From contig NZ_AP018920.1 of assembly GCF_003945385.1 (NCBI RefSeq), positions 7,068,001 through 7,132,000 of the forward strand: a stretch of DNA of 64,000 bases, given 5' to 3'. Below are positions 9,093 through 18,290 of this stretch, piece after piece. Both the position numbers and the translations under genes were made by a program. Position 1 is the stretch's first letter; each line of letters begins with the position of its first letter. The notes below the pieces were generated by a model that was not told the origin of the DNA, made no database searches, and worked only from the letters and a program-made list of their open reading frames with translations. Source of the DNA: Pseudonocardia autotrophica. Lineage in GTDB: Bacteria; Actinomycetota; Actinomycetes; Mycobacteriales; Pseudonocardiaceae.

Positions 9093-9400
9093 GACCACCT
9101 CCGGGTCGGGCCGATCTCGCTGGCGAAATAGGCGCTCGCCGCGCGCAGGACCTCGTTGACCCGCCGCAGCTCGGCGTTCTCCTTCGCCAACCGGCGGTTC
9201 TCCGAGACCATGTCGGTCGTCGGCCGATCATGCCGCTCTCCGTCGTCGGCCTCCGCCTGTCGGACCCAGTGCCGCAGGGCCTCGTGATGGACGCCCAGCT
9301 GCTCGGCGAGCCTGCGGAACGAGGGCCGCGGGTCGGACTCCCGATAGAGTCGGACTGCGCGTTCCCGCAGCTCATCGGGGTACTTCTTCGGTGCGGGCAC
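9089..9400 (-). CDS. IS3-family transposase, OrfA (element B copy 1)
   Basis: Short DNA-binding subunit of 103 residues starting at GTG behind AAGGAAGG. It has a transposase_8 helix-turn-helix (RERAVRLYRES...SFRRLAEQLGVHHEALRHWV) followed by a leucine-heptad coiled coil (ENRRLAKENAELRRVNEVLR). It ends in the ATGA overlap with orfB. Confidence 0.9.
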   Translation of the reverse strand: MPAPKKYPDELRERAVRLYRESDPRPSFRRLAEQLGVHHEALRHWVRQAEADDGERHDRPTTDMVSENRRLAKENAELRRVNEVLRAASAYFASEIGPTRRWS

Positions 9401-9470
9401 CAGTGCCTTCCTTCCTGGTTCTCAAGATCGAACCAGTCTTCAGACACTCCGGCAAAGCGGGGGAATCTCA

Positions 9471-9866
9471 GGCAGTGCCCGAGTACTGGCGCTGCACCCC
9501 TGCAGACTTCGTCCCCTTCTTCAGGAACCCGGTCTCATCGACGATCAGTACCCCGCCGGGCTCACCGAGACGCTCTGCGACGTAGTCGCGCAGGTCATCG
9601 CGCACCCCGTCGGTGTCCCAGGTCGCGGAGTTGAGCAGCCGCTGCATGCCGTCCGGGGTCGTGTCGCCGGCGACCTCGGCCAGCGTCCACCCGTTCTTCC
9701 CGGCCAACGGTGCGAGCAACCCACGCACATACGCCCGTGCCCGCCGCCGCGGCTCGGGCCGGAAGAACCGGCCCGCCACCAACCCGAACAGCCCGTCCAG
9801 GCCACCGGCCCACGCCTCGAGATCCTCCTCTTCCTTCACAAGATCGAAGCCTAGCGCAACCAACAT
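9471..9866 (-). pseudogene. IS701-family transposase, 3'-truncated fragment
   Basis: N-terminal remnant of a transposase, cut off by the end of IS3 element B copy 1. The ATG at 9866 gives [19 protein letters not shown]..., followed by the [20 protein letters not shown] block and [14 protein letters not shown], which carries the first catalytic Asp of IS701 enzymes. The frame stays open right to the IS3 end after QRQYSGTA, where a normal member continues for about 250 more residues. No second part is found in the window, so this is a dead remnant. Confidence 0.85.
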
Positions 9867-10290
9867 CACGAACTGCGGCTGGAGTACTAAGCGGGCGGAG
9901 CGCGTGCTCGTCACGTTGTCTGCAGGTTGCCTTCGAGCGGATCCAGGTCGGCCGGGACGCGCATGCTGCTCGTCGAAGGCTTCGTCGACGACGTTCTGTG
10001 CGGGGAGTTGCGGACCTTCCACAGCCGCCGCGATCGGACTCACCGCTGACACCGTGCTGGCACCGGGCCGCGATCCCGACCATGTTGCGCGCGGCGGCTG
10101 GCCTGATCGTTCTCTCTGCCTGAGCACTCGGTCCTGGTACCGCTCCCTACGTGACCTCGGGCGACGCCGCCATCACGGCGCCCGATCCCCGGGTTGCGCG
10201 CTGCGCGGACCGCGTCCTCTCCCGATGTCGGCTCGCCCGTACCGCCCGTACCGCCCGTACCGCCCGCGGTGCCCGTCGACTTGGGACGAG
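9867..10290. other. Non-coding stretch between IS remnants
   Basis: No recognisable gene. It should contain the upstream end of the IS701 remnant. Near 10230-10263 there is a short tandem array of a CGTACCGCC unit (about 3-4 copies), too short and without spacers to be a CRISPR. Confidence 0.4.
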
Positions 10291-11230
10291 TGAACGCTTT
10301 CCAACTTGATCTCAGCGAGCCTGGATCAGGACCATCACGGCCTGGACCAGTGCGGTTGCTCGCTTCGGCAGCTGCGGATCTTGCGGAGCACCTGCCACGA
10401 CTTGAGCTGGGCGTTGGCTCGTTCTCCGGGACCGCGCTGGCGTGCGTGCGCGACGTTGACCTGCTTCTGCGCCTGCGACAGCGGTCGGTAGCGGCCGGTG
10501 TCTGGGTCGAGGCGGCGACGACGCTGTGGGACCCGGATCGCCGGACCGCCGCCTTGGTAGGCGGTGTCGGCGACGACCTGGATCGCGTGCTCGGACAGGG
10601 CGTCGATCAGACCGTTTTCGCGGGCTGCGCCCATGTCGTGGCGGGCACCGGGCAGCGCGGGTGATGCCCACACCAGTCGACCGGCCGGGTCGGCGAGGAC
10701 CTGCACGTTCACGCCGTGGCGCTTGTGTTTCCCGGAGTAGAACGCCCGGTCGTAGCCCGATCCCATGCCGACCCGGTCGATCGCCAGCAGCGTGCCGTCG
10801 AGGATCACGAACGCCTTACGTCGGGCCACGCCGAGCGCCTCGTCCAGCGATGGTGCCGCCGCGGCGAGGACGTCGACGCCTTCGCGGACGTAGCGGAACA
10901 CCGTCGTGGTGCCGATCCCGAAGCCGCAGGCCAGAGCGGTGTAGGTCTCGCCCTTGTTCAGGTACGCGAGCACCAGCAGGGCCTGTTGCCCGGGCGGGAG
11001 TCGGCGCCACCTACTGCCGAGGTTCTTGCGGTGTCGGCGTAGTGCGTCGGAGAGGGTGTGCAGGGCGCGGTTGGACACGGGCATCGACGAGGGGTAGACA
11101 AGCACCCTGAAGCTCCTGTTTGGGACGGGTTGATCTAGGCAATCACCCATCTACCAGGAGCTTCACCTACTTCAGTGACACCACGCCGCAGGCCGACCGA
11201 CCTCATGATCACCAGGTTGGAAAACGTTCA
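10291..11230 (-). mobile_element. IS5-like insertion sequence, decayed
   Basis: About 0.94 kb between imperfect inverted repeats: TGAACGCTTTCCAACTTG at 10291 and the complement of CAGGTTGGAAAACGTTCA ending at 11230. It carries one transposase gene with a frameshift close to its 3' end. I see no target duplication. Boundaries rest on the repeat pair alone. Confidence 0.65.
10312..11084 (-). pseudogene. IS5-family transposase (DDE_Tnp_4 type), frameshifted C-terminus
   Basis: Transposase with an N-terminal helix-turn-helix (GQQALLVLAYLNKGETYTALA..GIGTTTVFRYV) and a DDE_Tnp_4 core: VILDGTLLAIDR, FYSGKHKRHGVNVQV, a VVADTAYQGGG Asp block and GERANAQLKSWQVLRKI with the final Glu. After the block IRSC the current frame ends in a non-homologous tail at 10335, whereas the neighbouring frame reads RATALVQAVMVL to a stop at 10312, which is the usual family ending. 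A one-base deletion near 10365 explains this. The catalytic core is intact, so partial activity cannot be excluded. Confidence 0.75.
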
Positions 11231-11538
11231 GTGCGTCCACGACTCGGAACATGGCGAATCGTGGATACACGCCTTCGCCGAGCGGATATGTTTCGTGATC
11301 TACGCCTCCTAGTCTCGCTGGCGAAGCGATCGACGATCGACCCCCTGAGCCCGGGAGCGGGAGCAGCGGGGTCGCCACAGGACATTCCCGAACGGCGACC
11401 ACAGCAACGCGGGCGGCGCGTACCTCCTGAAACCAATGCCGATGGGCATACACCCCTGCCCGTCTCAGTGGATCGGTCGGCGACGGGATCACGATCAGCT
11501 TGACCGACACGAGCAGGATCAAGAGGGAGACGTTGCTG
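11231..11538. other. Upstream region of LLM/acyl-CoA ligase operon
   Basis: No gene recognised. The promoter of the catabolic operon starting at 11539 should lie here. A TTGACC hexamer occurs about 40 bases before the start codon, but no confident -10 partner follows it. Confidence 0.4.
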
Positions 11539-12615
11539 ATGTCCATGTCTACGGATAGCGATTCCGGCAGAGTTCCGCGCCTCCACGAAGAGCCGGAGAT
11601 CATCAAATTCATCCGGCTTGACGCCGTTCAATACGAAGGTGACTGGGCGCCCGAGAAGTACGACGCCGACCTCGCCCGAGATATCGTCGAGAACAACATC
11701 GAGGATGCTGTAGAGGCCGAGCGACTCGGCTTCGACGGCGTCATGTGCACCGAGCACCATTTCGACGGTTGGACGCTCATCCCGTCGCCCAACCTGTACC
11801 TGGCGGCGGTCGCGATGCGGACGACCCGGCTGCGGATCGGCCAGTCGGTACAGATCCTGACCTTCCACAACCCCTGGCGGCTGGCGGAGGAGGCGGGCAT
11901 GCTCGACATCCTCAGCAACGGCCGGGCGGAGCTGGGGGTCGGCAAGGGCAACTTCTCGATCGAGCGGGACCGTTACGGCTTCAGCCTGGACGACATCGAG
12001 GCCCGCTTCCACGAGAACTTCGAGCTGCTGACGAAGGCGTTGCGCGAGGACTCGATCACCTTCGACGGTAAGTACAACCGGATCGCCGTGCCGTCGACGG
12101 TCTACCCGAAGCCCTTCGGTCCACCGCTACGGCCGTGGGTCGCCGCACTCAAGCCGGAGTCGGTCGAACGGATCGGCCGGGCCGGGGACAACCTCTACGG
12201 CTTCATGTCCCCGGACGCGGCCGGCAACCTCGAGCGCTACGTGAACGCGGCCCACGAGGCGGGCCACGAGGTGAGCGGCGCCAACTACCTGACGACGACG
12301 TCGATCATCGTCGCGCCGACCGACAAGGAGGCCAAGCAGCTCCAGGAGCGGGCGCAGGCCTCCGCGTGGGAAACGATGATCGGCCGTGGGCTGCCCGCGG
12401 AAGAGGCGAAGCTGTTCATGCCGCTGTTCGGTGGTGCCATCGTCGGATCCCCGCAGACCGTGCTCGACCAGCTCGCTGCCGGCCTCCAACTGACCGGCGC
12501 GCGGCGGCTGAACCTCGTGATGCGGCTGCGGTCCATGCCGAAGGACGTGTCCCGGCAGACCCAGCACCTGTTCGCCACCGAGGTGATGCCGCACCTGAGG
12601 CACTTCTCTGCTTAG
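11539..12615 (+). CDS. LLM-class flavin-dependent monooxygenase
   Basis: Luciferase-like TIM-barrel oxidoreductase, 358 residues. The ATG at 11539 has AGGGAGA upstream; an ATG six bases later is possible. Family blocks: AERLGFDGVMCTEHHFDGW, the active-site EHH region, TFHNPWRLAEEAGMLDILSNGRAELGVGKG and late GSPQTVLDQL. These are typical of FMN-dependent two-component monooxygenases of the alkanal/limonene group rather than F420 enzymes, though cofactor choice is not certain. First gene of a six-gene run with an acyl-CoA ligase, a ThDP enzyme, VOC proteins and a crotonase, so it probably starts the oxidation of the pathway substrate. Confidence 0.87.
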   Translation: MSMSTDSDSGRVPRLHEEPEIIKFIRLDAVQYEGDWAPEKYDADLARDIVENNIEDAVEAERLGFDGVMCTEHHFDGWTLIPSPNLYLAAVAMRTTRLRIGQSVQILTFHNPWRLAEEAGMLDILSNGRAELGVGKGNFSIERDRYGFSLDDIEARFHENFELLTKALREDSITFDGKYNRIAVPSTVYPKPFGPPLRPWVAALKPESVERIGRAGDNLYGFMSPDAAGNLERYVNAAHEAGHEVSGANYLTTTSIIVAPTDKEAKQLQERAQASAWETMIGRGLPAEEAKLFMPLFGGAIVGSPQTVLDQLAAGLQLTGARRLNLVMRLRSMPKDVSRQTQHLFATEVMPHLRHFSA

Positions 12616-12717
12616 CCCGACGGCACCGCGCCGCGGCCCGGCCGGGCGACCTCCGGCGACCGAACTCCCCGACCACGCTCGGAACCGACCGCGCCGGGCC
12701 GCACGAGGGAACAAGAT

Positions 12718-14364
12718 ATGGACCGCTCGAAACTCGGTTTTCACCGAGTCGCCGACGCCCACCCCGATCGCATCGCGCTCATCGCGGACAGCACGGCCGT
12801 CTCGTTCGCCGTGCTCGCGGAGCAGGTCAACCGGGTGAGCAACGGACTACGCGCACTGGGCCTCGCGGAGGGCGACGCGGTAGTGGCGATGGTGGGCAAC
12901 GGCGTTGCCTACTTCGAGCTGGTCCTCGCTACTGCTCAGTCGGGGTTGTACCTGGTCCCGGTCGACACGCACTCGAGCCCGCGCGAGGTCCGGTACATCT
13001 GCGCCGACAGCAGGGCAGCAGTGCTCGTCGCCGACGCCGCTCTCGGCGAGCGCCTGGCGTCCGCAGCGGTGGATCTGCCGGTGCGCAGGTTCGCCGTGGG
13101 CGGTGCGGTGATCGGCTGGAGCGACTATGCCGAGTTGAGCGCCGGGCGGTCCTCGGAGCGGCCGGCGCGCCGGGTCGCCGGTGCGCTCATGCCGTACACG
13201 TCCGGGACCACCGGGCGGCCCAAGGGCGTTCGGCGGAAGTTGACCGGCCAGAATCCGGACGACGTCGCGGCGGAGCTGACGGCGGCGCGCGCAACGCTGT
13301 TCCGGCTGTGCTCAGACGACCCCGACAGCCCCGCCGACGGCGTGCACCTGGCCTGTTCCCCCCTCTACCACAACGCGCCAGGGGTGTACTCGCAGATCGC
13401 GCTGCACCTGGGGCACACCGTCGTGGGCCTCCGGAAGTTCGATCCCGTCGTCGTCCTGCAGGCGATCGAGCGGCACCGGGTGACCTGGACCCACATGGTG
13501 CCGACGCATTTCCGTCGGATGCTCGACCTGCCCGCCGACCAGCGCGCCTCGTTCGACGTCTCGAGTCTCCGCACCGTCCTGCACGCGGGCGCCCGCTGCC
13601 CGGTGGATGTCAAGGCAGCGATGCTGGACTGGGTCGGCCCGGTGGTGTGGGAGTACTACGGCGCGACTGAAGGAATGGTCTCGGTCCTGCCGCCCGAGGA
13701 GTGGCCGGTTAAGCGAGGCAGCGTGGGCAGGCCGGCTCCCGGGGTGACCGTGCGCATCCTCGACGACGCGTCCGCGACCACACCCATAGGGCAGGTGGGC
13801 TCCATCTACTTCAGCGTGCCCGCGCCGTTCGAGTACCTCGGGGACCCGGAGAAGACCGAACGCAGCCGGTCCGGTGACCTGGTCACGGCCGGTGACCTCG
13901 GTTCCCTCGACGACGACGGGTACCTGTTCCTCCACGACAGACGCAGCGACCTCATCATCTCCGGAGGAGTGAACATCTATCCCGCGGAGATCGAGGCCTG
14001 CCTCGTTCGGCACGCGCACGTCAGGGACGCGGCGGTCGTCGGAGTGCCGGACGAGCAGTGGGGCCAACGGGTGGTCGCGGTCATCGAGCGGGCGCCGGGA
14101 GCTGACGCCACCAACGACGAGACCGTGGCCGAGGACCTGCGCGCGCTGTGCGCGCGCGACCTCGCGTCCTACAAGGTGCCGAAAGAGCTCCTGTTCCGCG
14201 ACGCCCTTCCACGCAGCGAGGCCGGGAAGCTGGACCGCAACGGCATCCGCACCAGCGCGGAGTTCTTGGCGGCCGCGCAGGGCATCGGCCCGCGCCCGAC
14301 GACACCCGACGACGCACGGGAACCAGAGCATCGCGCCGCTCCCGACAGCAGGACAACGAGGTGA
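12718..14364 (+). CDS. Acyl-CoA ligase (AMP-forming, class I adenylate-forming)
   Basis: Activates a carboxylic acid to its CoA thioester through an acyl-adenylate. Length 548 residues is normal. Motifs in order: A3 YTSGTTGRPKGVRRK (about residues 158-172), A5 YYGATEGMVS, A7/A8 GDLGSLDDDGYLFLHDRRSDLIISGG and the A10 lysine region EAGKLDRNGI. Substrate pocket cannot be assigned; neighbours suggest an aromatic or branched acid rather than a long-chain fatty acid. It lies in an operon with the LLM monooxygenase upstream (102-base gap) and a very short ORF immediately downstream. The start is preceded by AGGGAAC. Confidence 0.92.
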   Translation: MDRSKLGFHRVADAHPDRIALIADSTAVSFAVLAEQVNRVSNGLRALGLAEGDAVVAMVGNGVAYFELVLATAQSGLYLVPVDTHSSPREVRYICADSRAAVLVADAALGERLASAAVDLPVRRFAVGGAVIGWSDYAELSAGRSSERPARRVAGALMPYTSGTTGRPKGVRRKLTGQNPDDVAAELTAARATLFRLCSDDPDSPADGVHLACSPLYHNAPGVYSQIALHLGHTVVGLRKFDPVVVLQAIERHRVTWTHMVPTHFRRMLDLPADQRASFDVSSLRTVLHAGARCPVDVKAAMLDWVGPVVWEYYGATEGMVSVLPPEEWPVKRGSVGRPAPGVTVRILDDASATTPIGQVGSIYFSVPAPFEYLGDPEKTERSRSGDLVTAGDLGSLDDDGYLFLHDRRSDLIISGGVNIYPAEIEACLVRHAHVRDAAVVGVPDEQWGQRVVAVIERAPGADATNDETVAEDLRALCARDLASYKVPKELLFRDALPRSEAGKLDRNGIRTSAEFLAAAQGIGPRPTTPDDAREPEHRAAPDSRTTR

Positions 14365-14366
14365 GA

Positions 14367-14456
14367 ATGACCGTGGACATACCGACAGCGGCCCTTCAGG
14401 TCCCACTGGCCGCCGTGGCGGCGGCTGACGCCGTCACAGTCGCGGCAGCGCGATGA
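14367..14456 (+). CDS. 29-residue small ORF between ligase and ThDP enzyme
   Basis: A tiny open frame that begins two bases after the ligase stop, with GAGGTGAG directly upstream, and ends in an ATGA overlap with the ThDP-enzyme start. The peptide starts MTVDIPTAAL and is rich in Ala and Val (about half). It may be a real coupling peptide that carries ribosomes across the gap, a leader that tunes translation, or a chance frame. Nothing about its function can be recognised. The ThDP gene lacks a clear ribosome binding site of its own, which favours a coupling role. Confidence 0.4.
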   Translation: MTVDIPTAALQVPLAAVAAADAVTVAAAR

Positions 14457-16204
14457 CGGGCAGGACGACCGGCCCGGGGATCGCCCAGGAGCCTCGCCTG
14501 GACCAGGACGACGACGTGCGCGGCTCGTCGGCCGCCCAGCGGTACCTGGCCGAGCTCCGGGCGCTGGGAGTGCAGACGCTGTTCGTCAACGCGGGGACGG
14601 ACTTCGCGCCTCTCGTGGAGGCGTACGCGCAGGGCGGGTCGGCCATCGGGCGGTACCCGGTCCCGGTCCTCGCGGGCCACGAGAACGTCGCCGCCGGCAT
14701 GGCCCACGGTGCCTACCTGATGACGGGACAGCCGCAGGCTGTCATGTTCCACGTGAGCGTCGGCACGGCGAACGCGGTGTCCGCGGTGATCAACGCCGCG
14801 CGCGAACGCGTCCCGATGATCGTGACCGCGGGCCGCACCCCGATCCTCGAGGACGGCGCGCTCGGTGCCCGCGACACCGCCATCCACTGGGCGCAGGAGA
14901 TGTACGACCAGGCGGGCATGGTCCGTGAAGTCGTCAAGTGGGACTACGAGCTGCGCAACGCGGCCCAGGTCGAGGCGGTCCTGCGCCGGGCCGTGTCGAT
15001 AGCGTCGGCACACCCGCGCGGACCGGTGTACCTGACCCTTCCACGCGAGGTCCTCGCCGAGACCGCCCCCGAGACGGACGCCGCCGATCCCGCGCCGCCG
15101 CTGGTCGTGCCGACCGGTCCCGCAGCCGATCCGGCGGCCGTGCAGATCCTCGCGGACCGGCTCGCGCAGGCGCGATATCCGGTGATCGTGACCACCAGTG
15201 CGGGCGCGGACCACCAGACCGTGGCGATGTTGTCGGAGCTGTGCGAGCGCTATGCGGTCGGGGTCGCCGAGGCCGGCCCGCGCTATCTCAACGTCTCCGC
15301 GGATCACCCGTTCCACCTCGGGCTTGCGACCGAGGCGTTCCCCGACGCGGATGTGTTGCTGTTCCTGGAGTGCGACGTTCCATGGATCGCCCGACGAGGT
15401 GAGCCCCGAACCGACGCGTTCGTCGCCCAGGCAGGACTCGATCCGCTGACGTCCGACTATCCGATGCGCACCCATCGTCTCGACCTCGGGATCACGACCA
15501 GCGCGGCGAGCCTGCTCACGGCATTGGAAGGTGCACTCGCGGATCGGACCGAGCAGATCCCGCCGACACGGGCGGACATGCTGGCCGGGCGGGCGGAAGA
15601 ACACCGGCGGCGACTGCAGGCCACGCTGCCCCGCCAAGGCCGCGGACCGATCACGAAGGCGGCCCTCACCCAGGCCCTCTCCGAGGTCCTCGACGACGAC
15701 GCGGTGGTGTTCAACGAGTACTGGGCCGACCCTCGGATCCTCCGCCGCCGCCGACCGGGCACGTACTTCTACCTCCCGGCAGCCGGCGGACTCGGGTGGG
15801 CGCTTCCGGCCGCGCTGGGGGCCAAGCACGCGGCACCGGACCGGACGGTCGTCGCGGCCGTCGGCGACGGCGCCTACCTCTTCGCCAATCCCGCAGCGTG
15901 CCATCACGCCTCGGCGAAGCACGGACTGCCCGTCCTGACCATCATCGCCAACAACGAGCGGTGGGACGCGGTGGACGCCTCGACCCGCTCGGTGTACCCA
16001 GGCGGCATCGCCGTCCGCATGGACGAATCGCGGCTGTCGAATCTGGCCCCGCAGCCCGCCTTCGCCCGCTACGCCGAAGCGTCCGGCGGATTCGGTGAGG
16101 AGGTCACCGACATCGACCAGCTACGCCCGGCCCTGCGCCGTGCGCTCCATGCGGTGGACGTCGAGGGCCGCCAGGCGCTGCTCGACGTGCGCTGCGCTCG
16201 CTGA
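14453..16204 (+). CDS. Thiamine diphosphate-dependent enzyme (acetolactate synthase/decarboxylase-like)
   Basis: ThDP enzyme of the acetohydroxyacid synthase/benzoylformate decarboxylase superfamily, 583 residues. Seen: N-terminal PYR domain with GTDF.. and the activating Glu in AGHENVAAGMAHG, a central domain with a Pro/Ala-rich entry, and a C-terminal PP domain with the GDGAYLF...NN ThDP/Mg motif (about residues 468-500). It could decarboxylate a 2-oxo acid or carry out a carboligation or C-C cleavage like 2-hydroxyacyl-CoA lyase; the CoA ligase and crotonase next to it make an acyl-CoA lyase reaction attractive (inference). Reached by an ATGA overlap from the small ORF. Confidence 0.85.
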   Translation: MTGRTTGPGIAQEPRLDQDDDVRGSSAAQRYLAELRALGVQTLFVNAGTDFAPLVEAYAQGGSAIGRYPVPVLAGHENVAAGMAHGAYLMTGQPQAVMFHVSVGTANAVSAVINAARERVPMIVTAGRTPILEDGALGARDTAIHWAQEMYDQAGMVREVVKWDYELRNAAQVEAVLRRAVSIASAHPRGPVYLTLPREVLAETAPETDAADPAPPLVVPTGPAADPAAVQILADRLAQARYPVIVTTSAGADHQTVAMLSELCERYAVGVAEAGPRYLNVSADHPFHLGLATEAFPDADVLLFLECDVPWIARRGEPRTDAFVAQAGLDPLTSDYPMRTHRLDLGITTSAASLLTALEGALADRTEQIPPTRADMLAGRAEEHRRRLQATLPRQGRGPITKAALTQALSEVLDDDAVVFNEYWADPRILRRRRPGTYFYLPAAGGLGWALPAALGAKHAAPDRTVVAAVGDGAYLFANPAACHHASAKHGLPVLTIIANNERWDAVDASTRSVYPGGIAVRMDESRLSNLAPQPAFARYAEASGGFGEEVTDIDQLRPALRRALHAVDVEGRQALLDVRCAR

Positions 16205-16217
16205 AGGAGGAGAAGTC

Positions 16218-16769
16218 ATGACACCACCTACGAAGTTCGCCCACGCGGTGTTCGGCACCCATCGGTATACGGAGATGGTGCGCTTCTACCGGACGGTGTT
16301 CGAGGCGAAGATCCAGAGCCAGAGCGAGACCTACACCTTCATGACCTACGACGAGGAGCACCACCGGCACGCGATCGTCAACCTCGGTCCCGCACCAGAG
16401 GACGAGGGCGAGCGCAAGCACGGGACGGGGTTGCGGCACCTGGCCTACACCTGGGACTCGATCGAGGACCTGATGGGCGTCTACCGCAACGTCCGCGACA
16501 AGCTCGGCGTCCGCCCGGTGATCTCCACCAAGCACGGTCCGACGCTGTCGATGTACTACGAGGACCCGGACCGGAACCGGTTGGAGTTCCAGGTGGACCT
16601 GCTGGACCCCGAGCAGTCCAACGAGTTCATGGCGACGGACGCGTTCGCCGCCAACCCGCTCGGGGAGCCGTTCGATCCCGAGGAGCTGTGCCGACGGCTC
16701 GACGCGGAGGAGCCGATCGAGGACCTGGTGCTGCGCTCGGACCAACCGCGGGTGCCGATCCCGCTATGA
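16218..16769 (+). CDS. VOC-family protein, catechol 2,3-dioxygenase-like
   Basis: Vicinal-oxygen-chelate protein of 183 residues with a strong AAGGAGGAG upstream. The first betaalphabetabetabeta unit contains His9 (KFAHAVFGT) and the second GLRHLAYTW; a late acidic ligand is present in DPDRNRLEFQVD. His-His-Glu spacing fits metal-binding VOC proteins such as type I extradiol dioxygenases, glyoxalases or biphenyl-diol dioxygenase relatives, but at 183 residues it is shorter than a classic two-domain extradiol enzyme. It lies 13 bases after the ThDP gene in the same operon. Confidence 0.8.
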   Translation: MTPPTKFAHAVFGTHRYTEMVRFYRTVFEAKIQSQSETYTFMTYDEEHHRHAIVNLGPAPEDEGERKHGTGLRHLAYTWDSIEDLMGVYRNVRDKLGVRPVISTKHGPTLSMYYEDPDRNRLEFQVDLLDPEQSNEFMATDAFAANPLGEPFDPEELCRRLDAEEPIEDLVLRSDQPRVPIPL

Positions 16770-16929
16770 CGGCTGCCCCGGCTCGGCTCGGCGGCCCGTT
16801 GTCGGGCCGCTTCAGGGCACGGGCACCCGGGCCCGCCCAGACCGGCGCCGCGCCGGTCGACCGGTCCGCCTCCCGCCGGCCGGACCACCCCGTCCCGCTG
16901 AGACGCGCCGACCCGGAGGAAGAAGCCCC

Positions 16930-17778
16930 ATGACCACGTACAAGACGATCCGCTACGAGGAGCCCGAGGCCCGCATCGCCCGGATCGTCCTGGCCAGGCC
17001 CGAGACCCGCAACGCCCAGGACACGAGACTGCTCTACGAGCTCAACGACGCGTTCGACCGCGCTGCGCAGGACGACGGCATCAGCGTCGTGATCCTGGCC
17101 GCCGAGGGCCCGCACTTCTCCTCCGGGCACGACCTGCGCGAGCCCGAGAAGTACGAGGTGATGGCCGAGCACCGCACCGTCGGCACCTGGTGCGGCTTCA
17201 CCTGCGGTGGCGCCGAGGCACAGATGGCCCGCGAGAAGGAGATCTACCTCGGCTTCTCCGAGCGCTGGCGGAACATGCCCAAGCCCACCATCGCCGAGGT
17301 GCAAGGAAAGGTCGTCTCCGGCGGCCTCATGCTGGTGTGGCCGTGCGACCTCGTTGTCGCCTCGGAGGATGCCGTCTTCGCCGACAACACCGTCGCCATG
17401 GGCATCAGCGGCGCGGAGTTCTTCAACCACCCCTACGAGCTGGGCGTGCGCAAGGCCAAGGAGATGCTGTTCACCTCCGACTCCGTCAGCGCTGCCGACG
17501 CGCACCGACTCGGGATGGTCAACCACATCGTGCCCCGTGCCGAACTCACCAAGTTCACCCTCGACCTCGCCCGCCGAATCGCCGAGCAGCCGCTGTTCGC
17601 CCTCAAGCTCGTCAAGGAAGCCGTCAACACCGCCCAGGACAACCAGGGACGTTCCAACGCGATGCAGACATCCTTCGCGCTCCACCAGCTTTGCCACAGC
17701 CACAACCAGCAGCTGCACGGGCGCCTGCTCGACCCCTCCTTCCTCGCGCGGCAGAAGGAGATCGCGAGCCGCTGGTAG
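16930..17778 (+). CDS. Enoyl-CoA hydratase/isomerase (crotonase family)
   Basis: Crotonase-fold enzyme, 282 residues, behind GGAGGAAGAAG. Oxyanion-hole blocks are visible: FSSGHDLRE (about residue 60) and VSGGLMLVWPCDLVVASEDAVF. After ADNT the usual Glu positions differ (the segment reads VAMGISGAEFF), so hydratase, isomerase or C-C hydrolase activity cannot be settled. An unusual insertion rich in charged residues (KYEVMAEHRTVGTWCGF..) after the first block suggests a bulky substrate. As a partner of the upstream acyl-CoA ligase it probably acts on an aromatic or branched acyl-CoA. Confidence 0.87.
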   Translation: MTTYKTIRYEEPEARIARIVLARPETRNAQDTRLLYELNDAFDRAAQDDGISVVILAAEGPHFSSGHDLREPEKYEVMAEHRTVGTWCGFTCGGAEAQMAREKEIYLGFSERWRNMPKPTIAEVQGKVVSGGLMLVWPCDLVVASEDAVFADNTVAMGISGAEFFNHPYELGVRKAKEMLFTSDSVSAADAHRLGMVNHIVPRAELTKFTLDLARRIAEQPLFALKLVKEAVNTAQDNQGRSNAMQTSFALHQLCHSHNQQLHGRLLDPSFLARQKEIASRW

Positions 17779-17839
17779 CACTGCCGCCACGTCCGCGGAT
17801 CTACGGTCGAACCCATCCCACCACTGCGAGGAACAACTC

Positions 17840-18199
17840 GTGTCCGACGACCCTGCCCCCACGAAGATCGGCAACGTACTGCACCCGGTGGCGGATATCG
17901 CCGCCGCAGTCACCTTCTACACCGAGGCGTTCGGGCTCGACACCCGGTTCGTCGACGGCAACCGGTACGCCGCCCTCAACGCCGGCGGCATCACGCTGGC
18001 GCTCGCCGGCCCCACCGAGGACGTCACCTGCGGGATGCCGGCGGCGTCGTTCAAGGTCCCTGACGTGTCCGCGGCACTGTCCGCGATCACCGCGGCCGGT
18101 GGAACCGTGGTCCGCGATCCCGAGCAGGGCCCGCACGAGGTGCGCGCGGTGGCGAAGGATCCATGGGGGAACACCGTCGTGGTCTACGGGTCACGGTGA
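17840..18199 (+). CDS. Small VOC/glyoxalase-like protein
   Basis: Single-unit VOC protein of 119 residues starting at GTG behind GAGGAAC. Pattern: VLHPVADIAAAVTFYTEAFGLD at the N-terminus, AALNAGGITLALAG, then DPWGNTVVVYG at the end, which is the usual glyoxalase/bleomycin-resistance signature. The first metal His is present (LHPV). Last gene of the catabolic operon; it probably handles a reactive pathway intermediate, but no reaction can be named. Confidence 0.82.
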   Translation: MSDDPAPTKIGNVLHPVADIAAAVTFYTEAFGLDTRFVDGNRYAALNAGGITLALAGPTEDVTCGMPAASFKVPDVSAALSAITAAGGTVVRDPEQGPHEVRAVAKDPWGNTVVVYGSR

Positions 18200-18290
18200 A
18201 CCGGCCGAGAAGTTGCCGCCGGAACACGGCGCCGGCGAGGCGGGTCCACGTGGAGGCCCGTGCCGGTCGTCGGTGAAGACAGGACTTCGG

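Larger units (their letters stand above)
8166..9470 (-). mobile_element. IS3-family insertion sequence (element B, copy 1)
   Basis: A 1305-base element bounded by TGAG(A/C)TTCCCCCG... inverted repeats, about 26 bases with 3 mismatches. It is the same length as copy 2 at 34468-35772; both transposase proteins are identical between the copies and the other reading frames agree too. The two copies are in opposite orientation. Its own flanks show no target duplication (GAC on the left, GGC on the right). On its right side it truncates an IS701-type transposase gene. Confidence 0.92.

Noticed and set aside
10230..10263. Possible CRISPR or VNTR
   Set aside because: Only 3-4 copies of a 9-base unit with no spacers; a simple low-complexity run.
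14396..15922. 508-codon minus-strand frame opposite the ThDP enzyme
   Set aside because: Shadow frame; the plus strand has ThDP motifs and operon logic.
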